A stretch of DNA of 7,110 nucleotides from Burkholderiales bacterium (GCA_947456845.1 CANGUJ010000203.1:1-7110), one strand, 5' to 3'. Shown: positions 1 through 6,421, numbered from the stretch's first letter. Program-made: numbers and translations. Notes: generated by a model from the letters alone, not told the origin.

Positions 1-1584
1 GAACTCACGCCGAGCCTGCTCTACGAACTCCTGGCGGCGGAGATCGCCGGACAGCGCGGTGCCTCCGCCTTGTCGCTAGCCAAATATCTGGAGCTTGCCC
101 AGCGCACCAGGGACCCGCGCATCGCCCAGCGAGCCGTGGAAATCGCCTTCTACGAGCGCAACAACGAAAAGGCGCTGGAGGCGGCCCGTATCTGGGTAGC
201 GGCCGACCCGGCCAACCTCGATGCGCGCCAGACGCTGGCCGGCCTGCTGGTATCGGCCGGCTTGGGCGAGGAGGCCTATCCCCACCTCGAGCGCCTTTTG
301 GCCGCCGAGGGCGCCAACGTCGCGGAAGGCTTTCTGCAGTTCAACCGCCTGCTTGCCCGCGCCGGCGACCGCAAGGCCACCCTGTCGATCATCCAGCGCC
401 TGGCCGCCAGGTATCCCAACGTGGCCGAGGCGCATGGTTCGGTCGCGCAGGCTGCCGCCAACGCCGACGAGGACGAACTGGCCATTCGCGAGGCCCGCAT
501 CGCGGCGAAGCTCAAGCCGGAGTGGGAGTTTCCGCCGCTCCTGGCGGCGCAACTGCTCGCCAAGCGTTCCCCCGCCGAAGCCAGCGAGGAACTGCGCGCC
601 TACCTTGCGATCAATCCGGCCTCGTCCGAGGCGCGCATGGCCTTCGCCCGCTCGCTGGTAGCGGAGAAGAGATATGGCGAGGCGCGCGCCGAGTTCCAGC
701 GCATCGAGAAGCAGTTTCCCGACAATCCCGATGTGCTCTATGCGCTCGGCCTGCTCGCGCTCGACGCGCGCGATTACGCAAGTGCCGAGTCCTCGCTCAG
801 GCGCCTGCTCGGCCAGAATCCGCGTGATCCCAACCTCGTGTACCTCTATCTCGGGCAAGTCGCCGAGGAGCAGAAGAAGTTCGACGAGGCGCGCGCGCTC
901 TACCGCAGGATCGAGGGCGGGCCGCAGTTCATGCCGGCGCAAAGCCGCATCGCACGCAGTCTCGCAAAGGAAGGCCGCATCGCCGACGCAAGGGCGCACC
1001 TGCAGGGCCTCAATCCGGTCAATAACGAGCAGCGGGTGCAGGCTATCCTCGCCGAGGCGCAAATGCTGCGCGAGGTCGGGCAGAATCGCGAGGCCTTCGA
1101 ACTGCTCGAAAGGGGTCTCGACAGGCTGCCCAACCATCCCGACCTGCTGTACGACTTCGCGATGGCGGCCGAGAAGGTGGCGCGCATGGACCTGCTGGAA
1201 TCCAACCTGAAGAAGGTGATCCAGCTCAAGCCCGATCACGCGCATGCCTACAACGCCCTGGGTTACTCGCTGGCGGACCGCAACGAGCGTCTCTCGGAGG
1301 CTCGCGAGCTGATCGAGAAGGCGCTCAAGATCGCGCCCGACGACGCCATGATCATCGACAGCATGGGCTGGGTGCTGTACCGGCTGGGCGACCTGGAACG
1401 CGCCCGCGAACTCCTTGTCCGCGCCTATGCCATGCTGCCGGATGCCGAGATCGGCGCGCATCTGGGCGAGGTGCTTTGGAAACTCGGCCGTACCGCCGAG
1501 GCCGAGCGCATCTGGGGCGAGTCGCTGGGTCGCGCGCCTGACAACGAAACCCTGAAGAACACCATCAAGCGCTTCAAGCCTTGA
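1..1584 (+). CDS. TPR-repeat protein of the lolB-linked family, 5' end missing
   Basis: The reading frame is open from the first base to a TGA at 1582-1584, so 527 codons are visible and the true start lies upstream. The TTG at position 70 is internal, because the coding sequence before it (ELTPSLLYELLAAEIAGQ) continues the same helical pattern. The protein is built almost wholly of helix-turn-helix pairs of about 34 residues ending in P-x-(N/D/H), as in tetratricopeptide repeats. The clearest units are at about nt 670-780, 780-900, 1090-1240, 1243-1344, 1345-1443 and 1444-1560. The C-terminal part, with the sequences NALGYSLAD and IIDSMGWVLYRLGDLERA, is the most conserved part of a proteobacterial family usually encoded beside lolB (PA4667-like). 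TPR proteins are protein-protein scaffolds; no enzymatic motif is visible. A role at the cell envelope is inferred from the neighbour only. Whether it has a signal peptide cannot be seen here. Confidence 0.93.
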   Translation, partial: ELTPSLLYELLAAEIAGQRGASALSLAKYLELAQRTRDPRIAQRAVEIAFYERNNEKALEAARIWVAADPANLDARQTLAGLLVSAGLGEEAYPHLERLLAAEGANVAEGFLQFNRLLARAGDRKATLSIIQRLAARYPNVAEAHGSVAQAAANADEDELAIREARIAAKLKPEWEFPPLLAAQLLAKRSPAEASEELRAYLAINPASSEARMAFARSLVAEKRYGEARAEFQRIEKQFPDNPDVLYALGLLALDARDYASAESSLRRLLGQNPRDPNLVYLYLGQVAEEQKKFDEARALYRRIEGGPQFMPAQSRIARSLAKEGRIADARAHLQGLNPVNNEQRVQAILAEAQMLREVGQNREAFELLERGLDRLPNHPDLLYDFAMAAEKVARMDLLESNLKKVIQLKPDHAHAYNALGYSLADRNERLSEARELIEKALKIAPDDAMIIDSMGWVLYRLGDLERARELLVRAYAMLPDAEIGAHLGEVLWKLGRTAEAERIWGESLGRAPDNETLKNTIKRFKP

Positions 1585-2183
1585 AGGCGCTGCCCGCACC
1601 ACTCGCGCCGTTCGCGCGCCGGCTGTGGCGAGGTCTGGCGTGCGCGCTCGGCGCGGGCACGCTGCTCGCCGGGTGCGCGCTGCCGGGGGCCGCAGTGCGA
1701 CCGGTCCCGACTGCAGCCGCGAGCGAATCCTTCGCCGTCGAGGGCCGGGTGTCGGTCAGGTTTGGCGAAGACAGCCTGGCAGGCAGAATCGCCTGGGCGC
1801 ATTCGGCTGCCCGCGACGAAATCAGCCTGGCCTCACCGCTCGGCAACCAGCTGGCGCTCATCGTCCGCGAACCCGCGGGCGTGGCGCTGACCGATGCGAG
1901 CCGGAATCTCTACCAGGCTGCGGATGTGGAAACCCTCACCGAACGCCATCTGGGCTGGCGGCTGCCGCTGGCCGGATTGTCCGACTGGGTACGTGCGCGG
2001 CCGGGCGCCGGAGCGGTGACGCGGCGCGATGCGGAAGGCCGCCCGGTGCACGTGGCCGAAGCCGGCTGGGCCATCGAGTTCGACTATGAAGGCGCAGCGC
2101 GCCTGCCGCGCCGCCTGGTGATGGTGTTCACCCGGGGCGAGCGGCCGCTGGAGATCCGCCTGGTGATCGACCACTGGTCCTGA
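1581..2183 (+). CDS. lolB: Outer-membrane lipoprotein receptor LolB
   Basis: LolB is the last component of the Lol pathway: it takes lipoproteins from periplasmic LolA and inserts them in the inner leaflet of the outer membrane. The 200-residue product (E. coli LolB is about 207) has a lipoprotein signal peptide: a basic stretch around R13-R17, a hydrophobic core and the lipobox LLAGC with Cys32 as lipidation site. The +2 residue is Ala, not Asp, which fits outer-membrane sorting. Family features in the mature part are EGRVSVRF (54-61), SPLG (85-88), LGWRLP (124-129) followed by the L-x-x-W segment ending at W136, and a C-terminal RLVIDHW. The start must be TTG at 1581: the frame is closed by a TGA at 1539-1541, and no ATG or GTG lies in frame between that stop and the signal peptide. 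The TTG overlaps the stop of the TPR gene (TTGA), so translational coupling is likely; no clear Shine-Dalgarno sequence is seen. Confidence 0.93.
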   Translation: MKALPAPLAPFARRLWRGLACALGAGTLLAGCALPGAAVRPVPTAAASESFAVEGRVSVRFGEDSLAGRIAWAHSAARDEISLASPLGNQLALIVREPAGVALTDASRNLYQAADVETLTERHLGWRLPLAGLSDWVRARPGAGAVTRRDAEGRPVHVAEAGWAIEFDYEGAARLPRRLVMVFTRGERPLEIRLVIDHWS

Positions 2184-2186
2184 CCG

Positions 2187-2210
2187 GCGCAGCAGGCTGC
2201 GCACTTTCTT
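2187..2210 (+). terminator. Weak terminator-like hairpin after lolB
   Basis: Three bases after the lolB stop, GCGCAG (2187-2192) can pair with CTGCGC (2197-2202) over a CAGG loop. The 6-bp stem is followed by ACTTTCTT, an interrupted T-rich tail. It could end or attenuate the TPR-lolB transcript. The short stem and broken T-run make it a weak candidate, and it overlaps the upstream part of the promoter proposed for the MFS gene. Confidence 0.35.
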
Positions 2211-2212
2211 GG

Positions 2213-2221
2213 TGCTATAGT
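2213..2221 (+). promoter_or_regulatory. Extended -10 promoter element ahead of the MFS gene
   Basis: TGC followed by TATAGT at 2216-2221 matches the extended -10 pattern TGnTATAAT with one mismatch in the hexamer. No good -35 hexamer stands at 17 bp; extended -10 promoters can work without one. A start site near 2228 would give a leader of about 58 nt before the GTG at 2286. The leader can fold CTGG-GGCGT (2229-2238) against ACGCC-CCAG (2253-2263) with a bulge, though such pairings are common in GC-rich DNA. This is the most TA-rich spot in the lolB-MFS gap. Confidence 0.45.
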
Positions 2222-2285
2222 GCGCCGGCTGGTGGCGTGCGGAGTGCGCGCGACGCCGGCCAGTGAATCCGGCCCCCACGAACCC

Positions 2286-3557
2286 GTGTCATCTGCTGCT
2301 CCCGCCCTTGTCGCAGGCCCCGTCAAACGGCCCTCGCTGTTCTGGCTATTCTTGCCGTTCGCGCTGAGCTACGGCGGCTCCTACTTTTTTCGCAATGTCA
2401 ACGGCGTGGCCGGCCCGCTTCTGGCGCAGGAATTCGGTCTCGGTGCCGGCGGCCTGGGTTTTCTGACCAGCGCCTATTTCCTCGCCTTTTCGCTGGCACA
2501 GATTCCGCTCGGCATCGCGCTGGATCGTTTCGGCCATTCGGTGGTCAACGCCGTCATGCTGACCACGGTGGCCCTTGGGGCGACCTTGTTCGCCTGTGCT
2601 GACAGTGTGGCCATGCTGGTGGCTGGACGCTGCCTGATCGGCGTGGGCGCCGGTGCGGCGTTGATGTCGGCGATGTCCGCGGTGCATGCCTGGGCGGGCA
2701 AGGAACGGGCGGCGACCTATACCGGGCTGGTCATGATGCTGGGCGGCGTAGGTGCCATGCTGGCGGGTTCGCCCACGCAGTGGTTGATCGACCGCCTCGG
2801 CTGGCGCTCAGTGATCCTCATGCTGGCGGCATTTTCCTGCGTGGTCGCTTGCATGGCGCTGGCAACCGCCCGCCACACCCGTCCGCTGGCTGCCGGGCAG
2901 ACCATGCGCGAACTGTTCGCCGGCGTGGCGGCGATTTATGTCGACCGCCAGTTCTGGCGGGTCTGCGTGCCCATGATGGTGGTGCTCGGCACCATGCTGG
3001 CGTTCCAGAGCCTGTGGACGGCCACCTGGATGCGCGACGTGGCCGGTTATACCGACCGTTTCGCTATCGGCAACGTGCTGGTGGCGGGCAATTTCGGCAT
3101 GACCCTCGCCTTTCTTTCCGCAGGCTGGATCGCGGACCGGCTGCGCGAAAGGGGCATCGCCCACATGACGACCCTGAAGGGTTTCATGCTGCTGACCATC
3201 GCCGCGCAGGCCTGGCTGATGGCGCTGCCGGCCACCTGGCCCCATTTCGCCTGGGGCGTGTTCTGCTACGGCGCCAACGGAATGCTGATCGGCTACACCC
3301 TGCTTGCAACCCGTTTTCCGCCCGAATTGACCGGGCGGGTCAATACCTCGGTCAACCTGATGGCGTTTTCCTGCGCGTTCGTGCTGCAGTGGGGCATCGG
3401 GCTGGTCGTGAACCTGTGGCCGGCCACCGCCGCGGGCTATGCGCGGTCCGGCTACTACGCGGCCTGGATACCCCTTCTGGCACTGCAGGTTGCAGTCTTC
3501 CTCTGGCTGGTCTGGTCCGTTCGCGCCGGGCCCGCGGCCGAGGGCGCGCGGGGCTAG
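2286..3557 (+). CDS. Major facilitator superfamily transporter, substrate unknown
   Basis: The product is an integral inner-membrane protein of about 423 residues, the usual MFS size, with about 12 hydrophobic segments and a cytoplasmic central loop near residues 195-215. MFS landmarks are present. GIALDRFGH (76-84) is the motif A loop between helices 2 and 3. AGRCLIGVGAGAAL (113-126) is the helix 4 motif with the conserved Arg. A Gly-rich helix 5 runs to IDRLGWR (168-174). GWIADRLRERG (280-290) is the matching motif A copy in the second half. Such proteins are proton-linked symporters or antiporters; nothing in the sequence fixes the substrate. GTG 2286 is preferred because the in-frame GTG at 2220 overlaps the predicted -10 element and adds 22 residues without membrane character. 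Neither start has a good Shine-Dalgarno sequence. The gene ends 4 bp before ispE, so ispE may be read from the same transcript. It is the one gene here with no clear tie to its neighbours. Confidence 0.9.
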   Translation: MSSAAPALVAGPVKRPSLFWLFLPFALSYGGSYFFRNVNGVAGPLLAQEFGLGAGGLGFLTSAYFLAFSLAQIPLGIALDRFGHSVVNAVMLTTVALGATLFACADSVAMLVAGRCLIGVGAGAALMSAMSAVHAWAGKERAATYTGLVMMLGGVGAMLAGSPTQWLIDRLGWRSVILMLAAFSCVVACMALATARHTRPLAAGQTMRELFAGVAAIYVDRQFWRVCVPMMVVLGTMLAFQSLWTATWMRDVAGYTDRFAIGNVLVAGNFGMTLAFLSAGWIADRLRERGIAHMTTLKGFMLLTIAAQAWLMALPATWPHFAWGVFCYGANGMLIGYTLLATRFPPELTGRVNTSVNLMAFSCAFVLQWGIGLVVNLWPATAAGYARSGYYAAWIPLLALQVAVFLWLVWSVRAGPAAEGARG

Positions 3558-3561
3558 GCCC

Positions 3562-4431
3562 ATGCAGGCTTTTCCCGCCCCCGCCAAGCTCAACCTTTTC
3601 CTGCACGTGGTGGGGCGTCGGGCTGACGGATACCACCTGCTCGAATCGGTGTTCCAGTTGCTCGATTTCGGCGATACCGTCGACATCGGCGTGCGCCCGG
3701 ACGGCCGGATTTGCCGCCTGAGCGAACTGGCCGGCGTGCCCGAGTCCGCCGACCTTGTGGTGCGGGCGGCCCGCGCGCTGAAGACGGCGACCGGGTGTTC
3801 CCTGGGCGCCGATATCTCGGTCACCAAGCGCATACCCATGGGCGGCGGACTGGGCGGCGGCAGCTCGGATGCGGCCAGTGTGCTGCTCGCGCTCAACCGC
3901 CTGTGGCGTCTGGACCTGCCGCGCCAGGCGCTGGCACGCATCGGCGTCGCCCTGGGGGCGGATGTGCCGTTTTTCATTTTCGGGCGCAACGCCTTTGCCC
4001 GCGGCATCGGTGAGGACCTGCTGGGGCTCGATTTGCCGCTGCGCTGGCATGCCGTGCTGGTTCCGCCGGTGCAGGTGCCGACGGCAGCGATTTTTCAGTC
4101 GCCGGAATTGACCCGAAACAGCGAACCTGTCAAAATAGAAGACTTTTCCGCCGGTGCATGGTCGTTTCCGGGAAACCGTTTCCGCAATGATCTTGAGCCG
4201 GTGGCGTGCGCGGGGTACGAAGCGGTGTCCCGGGCGCTCCGGTGGCTGCGCGGCTTCGACGCACGGGCGTTGATCACCGCGCGGATGTCCGGCTCGGGCG
4301 CCTGTGTGTTCGCCGCATTCGCGGCGCGGGAAGAGGCTGAAGCGGTCGTGGCGGGGCGTCCCGCTGACTGCGGCGGTTTCGTTGCCTGCGGCCTCGGGAA
4401 GCATCCGCTGGTGGATTGCGCGCGCGATTGA
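3562..4431 (+). CDS. ispE: 4-diphosphocytidyl-2-C-methyl-D-erythritol kinase IspE
   Basis: IspE is the ATP-dependent GHMP-family kinase that phosphorylates the 2-hydroxyl of CDP-methylerythritol, the fourth step of the MEP route to isopentenyl diphosphate, in the cytosol. The 289-residue length is normal (E. coli 283). Diagnostic segments are PAKLNLFLHV with Lys9 (substrate-site Lys), ADGYH (21-25), the glycine-rich ATP loop PMGGGLGGGSSDAA (92-105), GADVPFF with the catalytic Asp134, and the third GHMP motif SGSGACVF (243-250). ATG 3562 is chosen because it gives the family's standard N-terminus. The frame is open further upstream into the MFS gene, but those residues are unlike IspE. The Shine-Dalgarno sequence is weak (GGGG at 3550-3553). 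With a 4-bp gap after the MFS gene, cotranscription is likely. A short AT-rich patch near 4085-4150 inside the gene holds a possible promoter for the genes downstream. Confidence 0.97.
   Translation: MQAFPAPAKLNLFLHVVGRRADGYHLLESVFQLLDFGDTVDIGVRPDGRICRLSELAGVPESADLVVRAARALKTATGCSLGADISVTKRIPMGGGLGGGSSDAASVLLALNRLWRLDLPRQALARIGVALGADVPFFIFGRNAFARGIGEDLLGLDLPLRWHAVLVPPVQVPTAAIFQSPELTRNSEPVKIEDFSAGAWSFPGNRFRNDLEPVACAGYEAVSRALRWLRGFDARALITARMSGSGACVFAAFAAREEAEAVVAGRPADCGGFVACGLGKHPLVDCARD
4108..4136 (+). promoter_or_regulatory. Possible sigma70-type promoter inside ispE for tRNA-Gln and prs
   Basis: TTGACC at 4108-4113 matches the -35 consensus at five of six positions. Seventeen bases later stands CAAAAT (4131-4136), four of six against TATAAT. 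The pair lies in a locally AT-rich patch of an otherwise GC-rich gene, about 310 bp ahead of the tRNA. In E. coli prs is known to be transcribed in part from a promoter within the upstream ispE gene, so an internal promoter is plausible here. The -10 is imperfect and the call rests on inspection only. Confidence 0.35.
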
Positions 4432-4449
4432 TGGGCAGGGTTTCACGGG

Positions 4450-4526
4450 TGGGGAGTCGCCAAGTTGGTTAAGGCACCGGATTTTGATTCCGGCATTCGA
4501 AGGTTCGAATCCTTCTTCCCCAGCCA
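4450..4526 (+). tRNA. tRNA-Gln (anticodon TTG)
   Basis: A full cloverleaf can be drawn over 77 nt. The acceptor stem is TGGGGAG (4450-4456) with TTCCCCA (4516-4522), the first pair being the U1-A72 typical of bacterial tRNA-Gln and the last a G-U wobble. The anticodon stem is CCGGA (4477-4481) with TCCGG (4489-4493) around the loop TTTTGAT, so the anticodon is TTG (4484-4486). The T arm GAAGG/CCTTC closes a TTCGAAT loop. Discriminator G4523 is followed by an encoded CCA (4524-4526). It decodes CAA and, by wobble, CAG. It lies 18 bp after ispE and 46 bp before prs, with no convincing terminator on either side, so it is probably cut from a polycistronic ispE-tRNA-prs transcript. The same placement is known in other beta- and gammaproteobacteria. 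Confidence 0.98.
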
Positions 4527-4572
4527 TTTCTTTCCTTGAGCGGGACGCCCCGCCGATAGCAGTCGAACCACC

Positions 4573-5523
4573 ATGGCCAACTCGAACCTGATGGTCGTTT
4601 CCGGCAACGCCAACCCGTTGCTGGCCAGGGAGGTCGCCCGCCGCCTGCAGATCCCGGTGGGACGCATCGCGGTCGGCCGTTTCTCCGACGGCGAGGTCAA
4701 CGTCGAGATTCTCGAGAACGTGCGCGGCCGCGACGTCTTCGTGCTGCAGTCCACCTCAAGCCCGACCAACGACAACCTGATGGAAATCATGGTGATCGTC
4801 GACGCCCTGAAGCGTTCGTCGGCGGCACGCATCACCGCGGCGATCCCGTATTTCGGCTACGCGCGGCAGGACCGCCGGCCGCGTTCGGCGCGGGTGGCCA
4901 TCTCGGCCAAGGTGGTCGCCAACATGCTCGAGGCCGTCGGTGTCGACCGCGTCCTGACCATGGACCTGCACGCCGACCAGATCCAGGGTTTCTTCGACAT
5001 CCCGGTCGACAACATCTACGCCGCGCCCATTCTGCTGGGCGATGTGTGGAAGCAGAATTTCCAGAACCTGATCGTTGTCTCGCCCGACGTCGGCGGCGTG
5101 GTGCGCGCGCGCGCGCTCGCCAAGCGGCTCGACAGCGAACTGGCCATCATCGACAAGCGCCGCCCCAAGGCCAATGTGTCGGAAGTCATGAACATCATCG
5201 GCGATGTCGACGGCCGCACCTGCGTGATCATGGACGACATGGTCGATACCGCCGGCACGCTGTGCAAGGCCGCCGAGGTCCTGAAGGAGCGCGGTGCGGA
5301 GCGGGTGGTGGCCTATTGCACCCACGCGGTGCTTTCCGGCAGCGCGGTCCAGAAGATCTCCGTTTCGCCGCTCGACGAGCTCGTCGTCACCGACACCATT
5401 GCGCTGCGCGACGACGCGCGCGCCTGCAACAAGATACGGCAGCTGTCGGTGGCCGAATTGCTGGCCGAGACCATCCGCCGCATCAGCTCCGAGGACTCGG
5501 TGAGCAGCCTGTTCATCGAGTAG
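4573..5523 (+). CDS. prs: Ribose-phosphate pyrophosphokinase (PRPP synthetase)
   Basis: Prs transfers pyrophosphate from ATP to ribose 5-phosphate, giving PRPP for purine, pyrimidine, histidine, tryptophan and NAD synthesis. The 316-residue product matches bacterial class I enzymes (about 315). Visible signatures are FSDGE (38-42 region, nucleotide contact), YFGYARQDRR (93-102), the metal/ATP segment DLHADQIQGFF (131-141) with His133, the flexible catalytic-loop residues in DKRRP (194-198), and the PRPP-binding loop DDMVDTAGT (221-229). The start ATG 4573 gives the usual N-terminus leading into VVSGNANP. The Shine-Dalgarno region is poor (only AGCAG about 10 nt upstream), notable for a central enzyme. 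It lies 46 bp after tRNA-Gln; the leader would form on processing of the tRNA or from a promoter inside ispE. A short alternating GC run (5101-5114) encodes VRAR and has no evident effect on the frame. Confidence 0.98.
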   Translation: MANSNLMVVSGNANPLLAREVARRLQIPVGRIAVGRFSDGEVNVEILENVRGRDVFVLQSTSSPTNDNLMEIMVIVDALKRSSAARITAAIPYFGYARQDRRPRSARVAISAKVVANMLEAVGVDRVLTMDLHADQIQGFFDIPVDNIYAAPILLGDVWKQNFQNLIVVSPDVGGVVRARALAKRLDSELAIIDKRRPKANVSEVMNIIGDVDGRTCVIMDDMVDTAGTLCKAAEVLKERGAERVVAYCTHAVLSGSAVQKISVSPLDELVVTDTIALRDDARACNKIRQLSVAELLAETIRRISSEDSVSSLFIE

Positions 5524-5549
5524 CCCGCAGCATCTTTTCGGCGTCTGCT

Positions 5550-5605
5550 GTACCCTGCCGTCCCCTGAGGTTCCCTGAAGTTCCTTGTAGGTCCCTTGTT
5601 GTACC
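5550..5605 (+). repeat. Degenerate 10/11-bp tandem repeat between prs and rplY
   Basis: Five consecutive units start with GTnCC: GTACCCTGCC (5550), GTCCCCTGAG (5560), GTTCCCTGAA (5570), GTTCCTTGTAG (5580, one base longer) and GTCCCTTGTT (5591). A partial sixth, GTACC, follows at 5601. All five full units share GTnCCYTG. The array begins 26 bp after the prs stop and ends 51 bp before rplY. The 10-11 base phasing of CC/YC dinucleotides on the RNA-like strand would suit a Rho-utilisation (rut) site; helical phasing would equally suit a DNA-binding site. Function is inference; the repeat itself is plain in the sequence. Confidence 0.7.
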
Positions 5606-5610
5606 AACCC

Positions 5611-5656
5611 GCGCGCGGCTCTGGTCGCGGAATCGCGCGCTCAACGGAGAAGCTCC
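5611..5656 (+). promoter_or_regulatory. Possible structured rplY leader with Shine-Dalgarno hairpin
   Basis: GCGCGCG (5611-5617) pairs perfectly with CGCGCGC (5634-5640) around a 16-nt loop. Five bases on, GGAG (5646-5649), the Shine-Dalgarno sequence of rplY, can pair with CTCC (5653-5656) over an AAG loop, ending exactly at the ATG. The second stem is only 4 bp, so it would be marginal unless stacked or stabilised by a bound protein. Translational autocontrol of rplY by L25 has been reported in E. coli and relatives; whether this leader acts so is unknown. Confidence 0.35.
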
Positions 5657-6343
5657 ATGAAAATCGAAGTCATTGCGTCCAAGCGCACGTTGCAAGGTAC
5701 GGGTGCGAGCCGCCGCCTGCGTCGCGCTGGCAAGGTTCCCGGTGTCTTGTACGGAGGCGAAAAGCCCGCCGAAGCCATCGAGATCGACCACAACCCGCTG
5801 TTCCATGCGATGCGCAAGGAAGCCTTCCACGCATCCATCCTCGACCTCAAGATCGACGGCGCCGTGCAGCCGGTCCTGCTGCGCGACTATCAGATGCACG
5901 CCTTCCGCCAGCAGATCCAGCACATCGACTTCCAGCGTGTCGACGCGAACCGCGAAATCCACATTCGCGTGCCGTTCCACTTCGTCAATGCCGAAATCTC
6001 CCAGGCCGTCAAGTTCGGCGGAGCCATCGTCTCGCATGTGATGAACGACGTCGAGATCGCCTGCCTGCCCAAGGACCTGCCGGAATTCCTTGAGGTCGAC
6101 CTCAGGGATATCTCGGCCGGCCACGCGTTCCACATCAAGGACCTGAAGCTTCCCGCGGGTGTGCGCGTGATCGTGCACGGCAATGACAACCCGGTCATCG
6201 CCAGCGCCACCGTGCCGGGCGGCGAGAAGGACGATGCCGACACTGCCGCGCCTTCGGCGGCGGACGTTCCGGCGACAGCCCAGAAGAAGCCGGCCGACGC
6301 GGGCGGCGCCAAGGCGCCGGCGAAGAAGGAAGCCAAGAAGTAA
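5657..6343 (+). CDS. rplY: 50S ribosomal protein L25, CTC (general stress protein) type
   Basis: L25 binds 5S rRNA in the central protuberance of the large ribosomal subunit. The 228-residue product is the two-domain CTC form, unlike the 94-residue E. coli protein. Residues 1 to about 93 are the 5S-binding L25 domain, with the conserved RRLRRAGKVPGVLYGG (19-34) and HIDFQRVD (89-96). Residues about 100-187 form the beta-rich TL5/CTC domain, including CLPKDLPEFLEVDL (136-149). Residues 188-228 are a low-complexity tail rich in Ala, Lys, Pro and Asp that ends in a basic AKKEAKK, probably disordered and perhaps making extra rRNA contacts. The start ATG 5657 has a good Shine-Dalgarno GGAG 7 nt upstream. 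It lies 133 bp after prs, so it may be in the same operon or have its own control, and is followed by strong hairpins before pth. Length and tail are as expected for betaproteobacterial homologues. Confidence 0.97.
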   Translation: MKIEVIASKRTLQGTGASRRLRRAGKVPGVLYGGEKPAEAIEIDHNPLFHAMRKEAFHASILDLKIDGAVQPVLLRDYQMHAFRQQIQHIDFQRVDANREIHIRVPFHFVNAEISQAVKFGGAIVSHVMNDVEIACLPKDLPEFLEVDLRDISAGHAFHIKDLKLPAGVRVIVHGNDNPVIASATVPGGEKDDADTAAPSAADVPATAQKKPADAGGAKAPAKKEAKK

Positions 6344-6349
6344 AACCCG

Positions 6350-6377
6350 CCGGTCCGCGCGCTTCGCCGCGGACCGG
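6350..6377 (+). terminator. Strong hairpin after rplY without U-tract
   Basis: CCGGTCCGCG (6350-6359) and CGCGGACCGG (6368-6377) form a perfect 10-bp inverted repeat around an 8-nt loop, six bases after the rplY stop. The next bases, TTCGTCTC, are not a U-tract, so as an intrinsic terminator it would be inefficient. It could instead protect the 3' end of the rplY mRNA or pause polymerase ahead of the terminator at 6422. Confidence 0.6.
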
Positions 6378-6390
6378 TTCGTCTCATCCA

Positions 6391-6409
6391 CGCGTTGCCG
6401 AGCAGCGCG
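6391..6409 (+). other. Second intergenic hairpin between rplY and pth
   Basis: CGCGTTGC (6391-6398) pairs with GCAGCGCG (6402-6409), 8 bp with one G-U wobble over a CGA triloop. It lies 13 bases after the first hairpin and 12 bases before the terminator stem. No T-run follows. It may be part of a compact 3' structure; chance pairing in GC-rich DNA cannot be excluded. Confidence 0.4.
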
Positions 6410-6421
6410 GGTTTCGACGGG

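Noticed and set aside
76..1602. Open frame of 508 codons on the - strand covering the whole TPR gene
   Set aside because: It is the mirror of a strongly coding GC-rich frame, where stops on the opposite strand are rare. Its product shows no recognisable domain, and the + strand product is a clear TPR protein.
3439..3561. Upstream in-frame extension of ispE by 41 codons
   Set aside because: It overlaps the MFS gene and has no IspE similarity; PAKLN directly after ATG 3562 is the standard N-terminus.
2808..4527. Two long - strand frames (2808-4007 and 3352-4527) across MFS, ispE and tRNA-Gln
   Set aside because: They lie opposite well-identified genes, and one crosses the tRNA. Their composition (rich in Arg, His, Pro, Gly) is typical of antisense shadows.
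4540..4553. GCGGG/CCCGC hairpin after tRNA-Gln as a terminator
   Set aside because: The stem is 5 bp and no T-run follows; the T-rich stretch lies before it instead.
5101..5114. Alternating GTGCGCGCGCGCGC run in prs as a Z-DNA or slippage element
   Set aside because: It encodes conserved-looking VRAR in frame with no disruption; such runs are common in GC-rich coding DNA.
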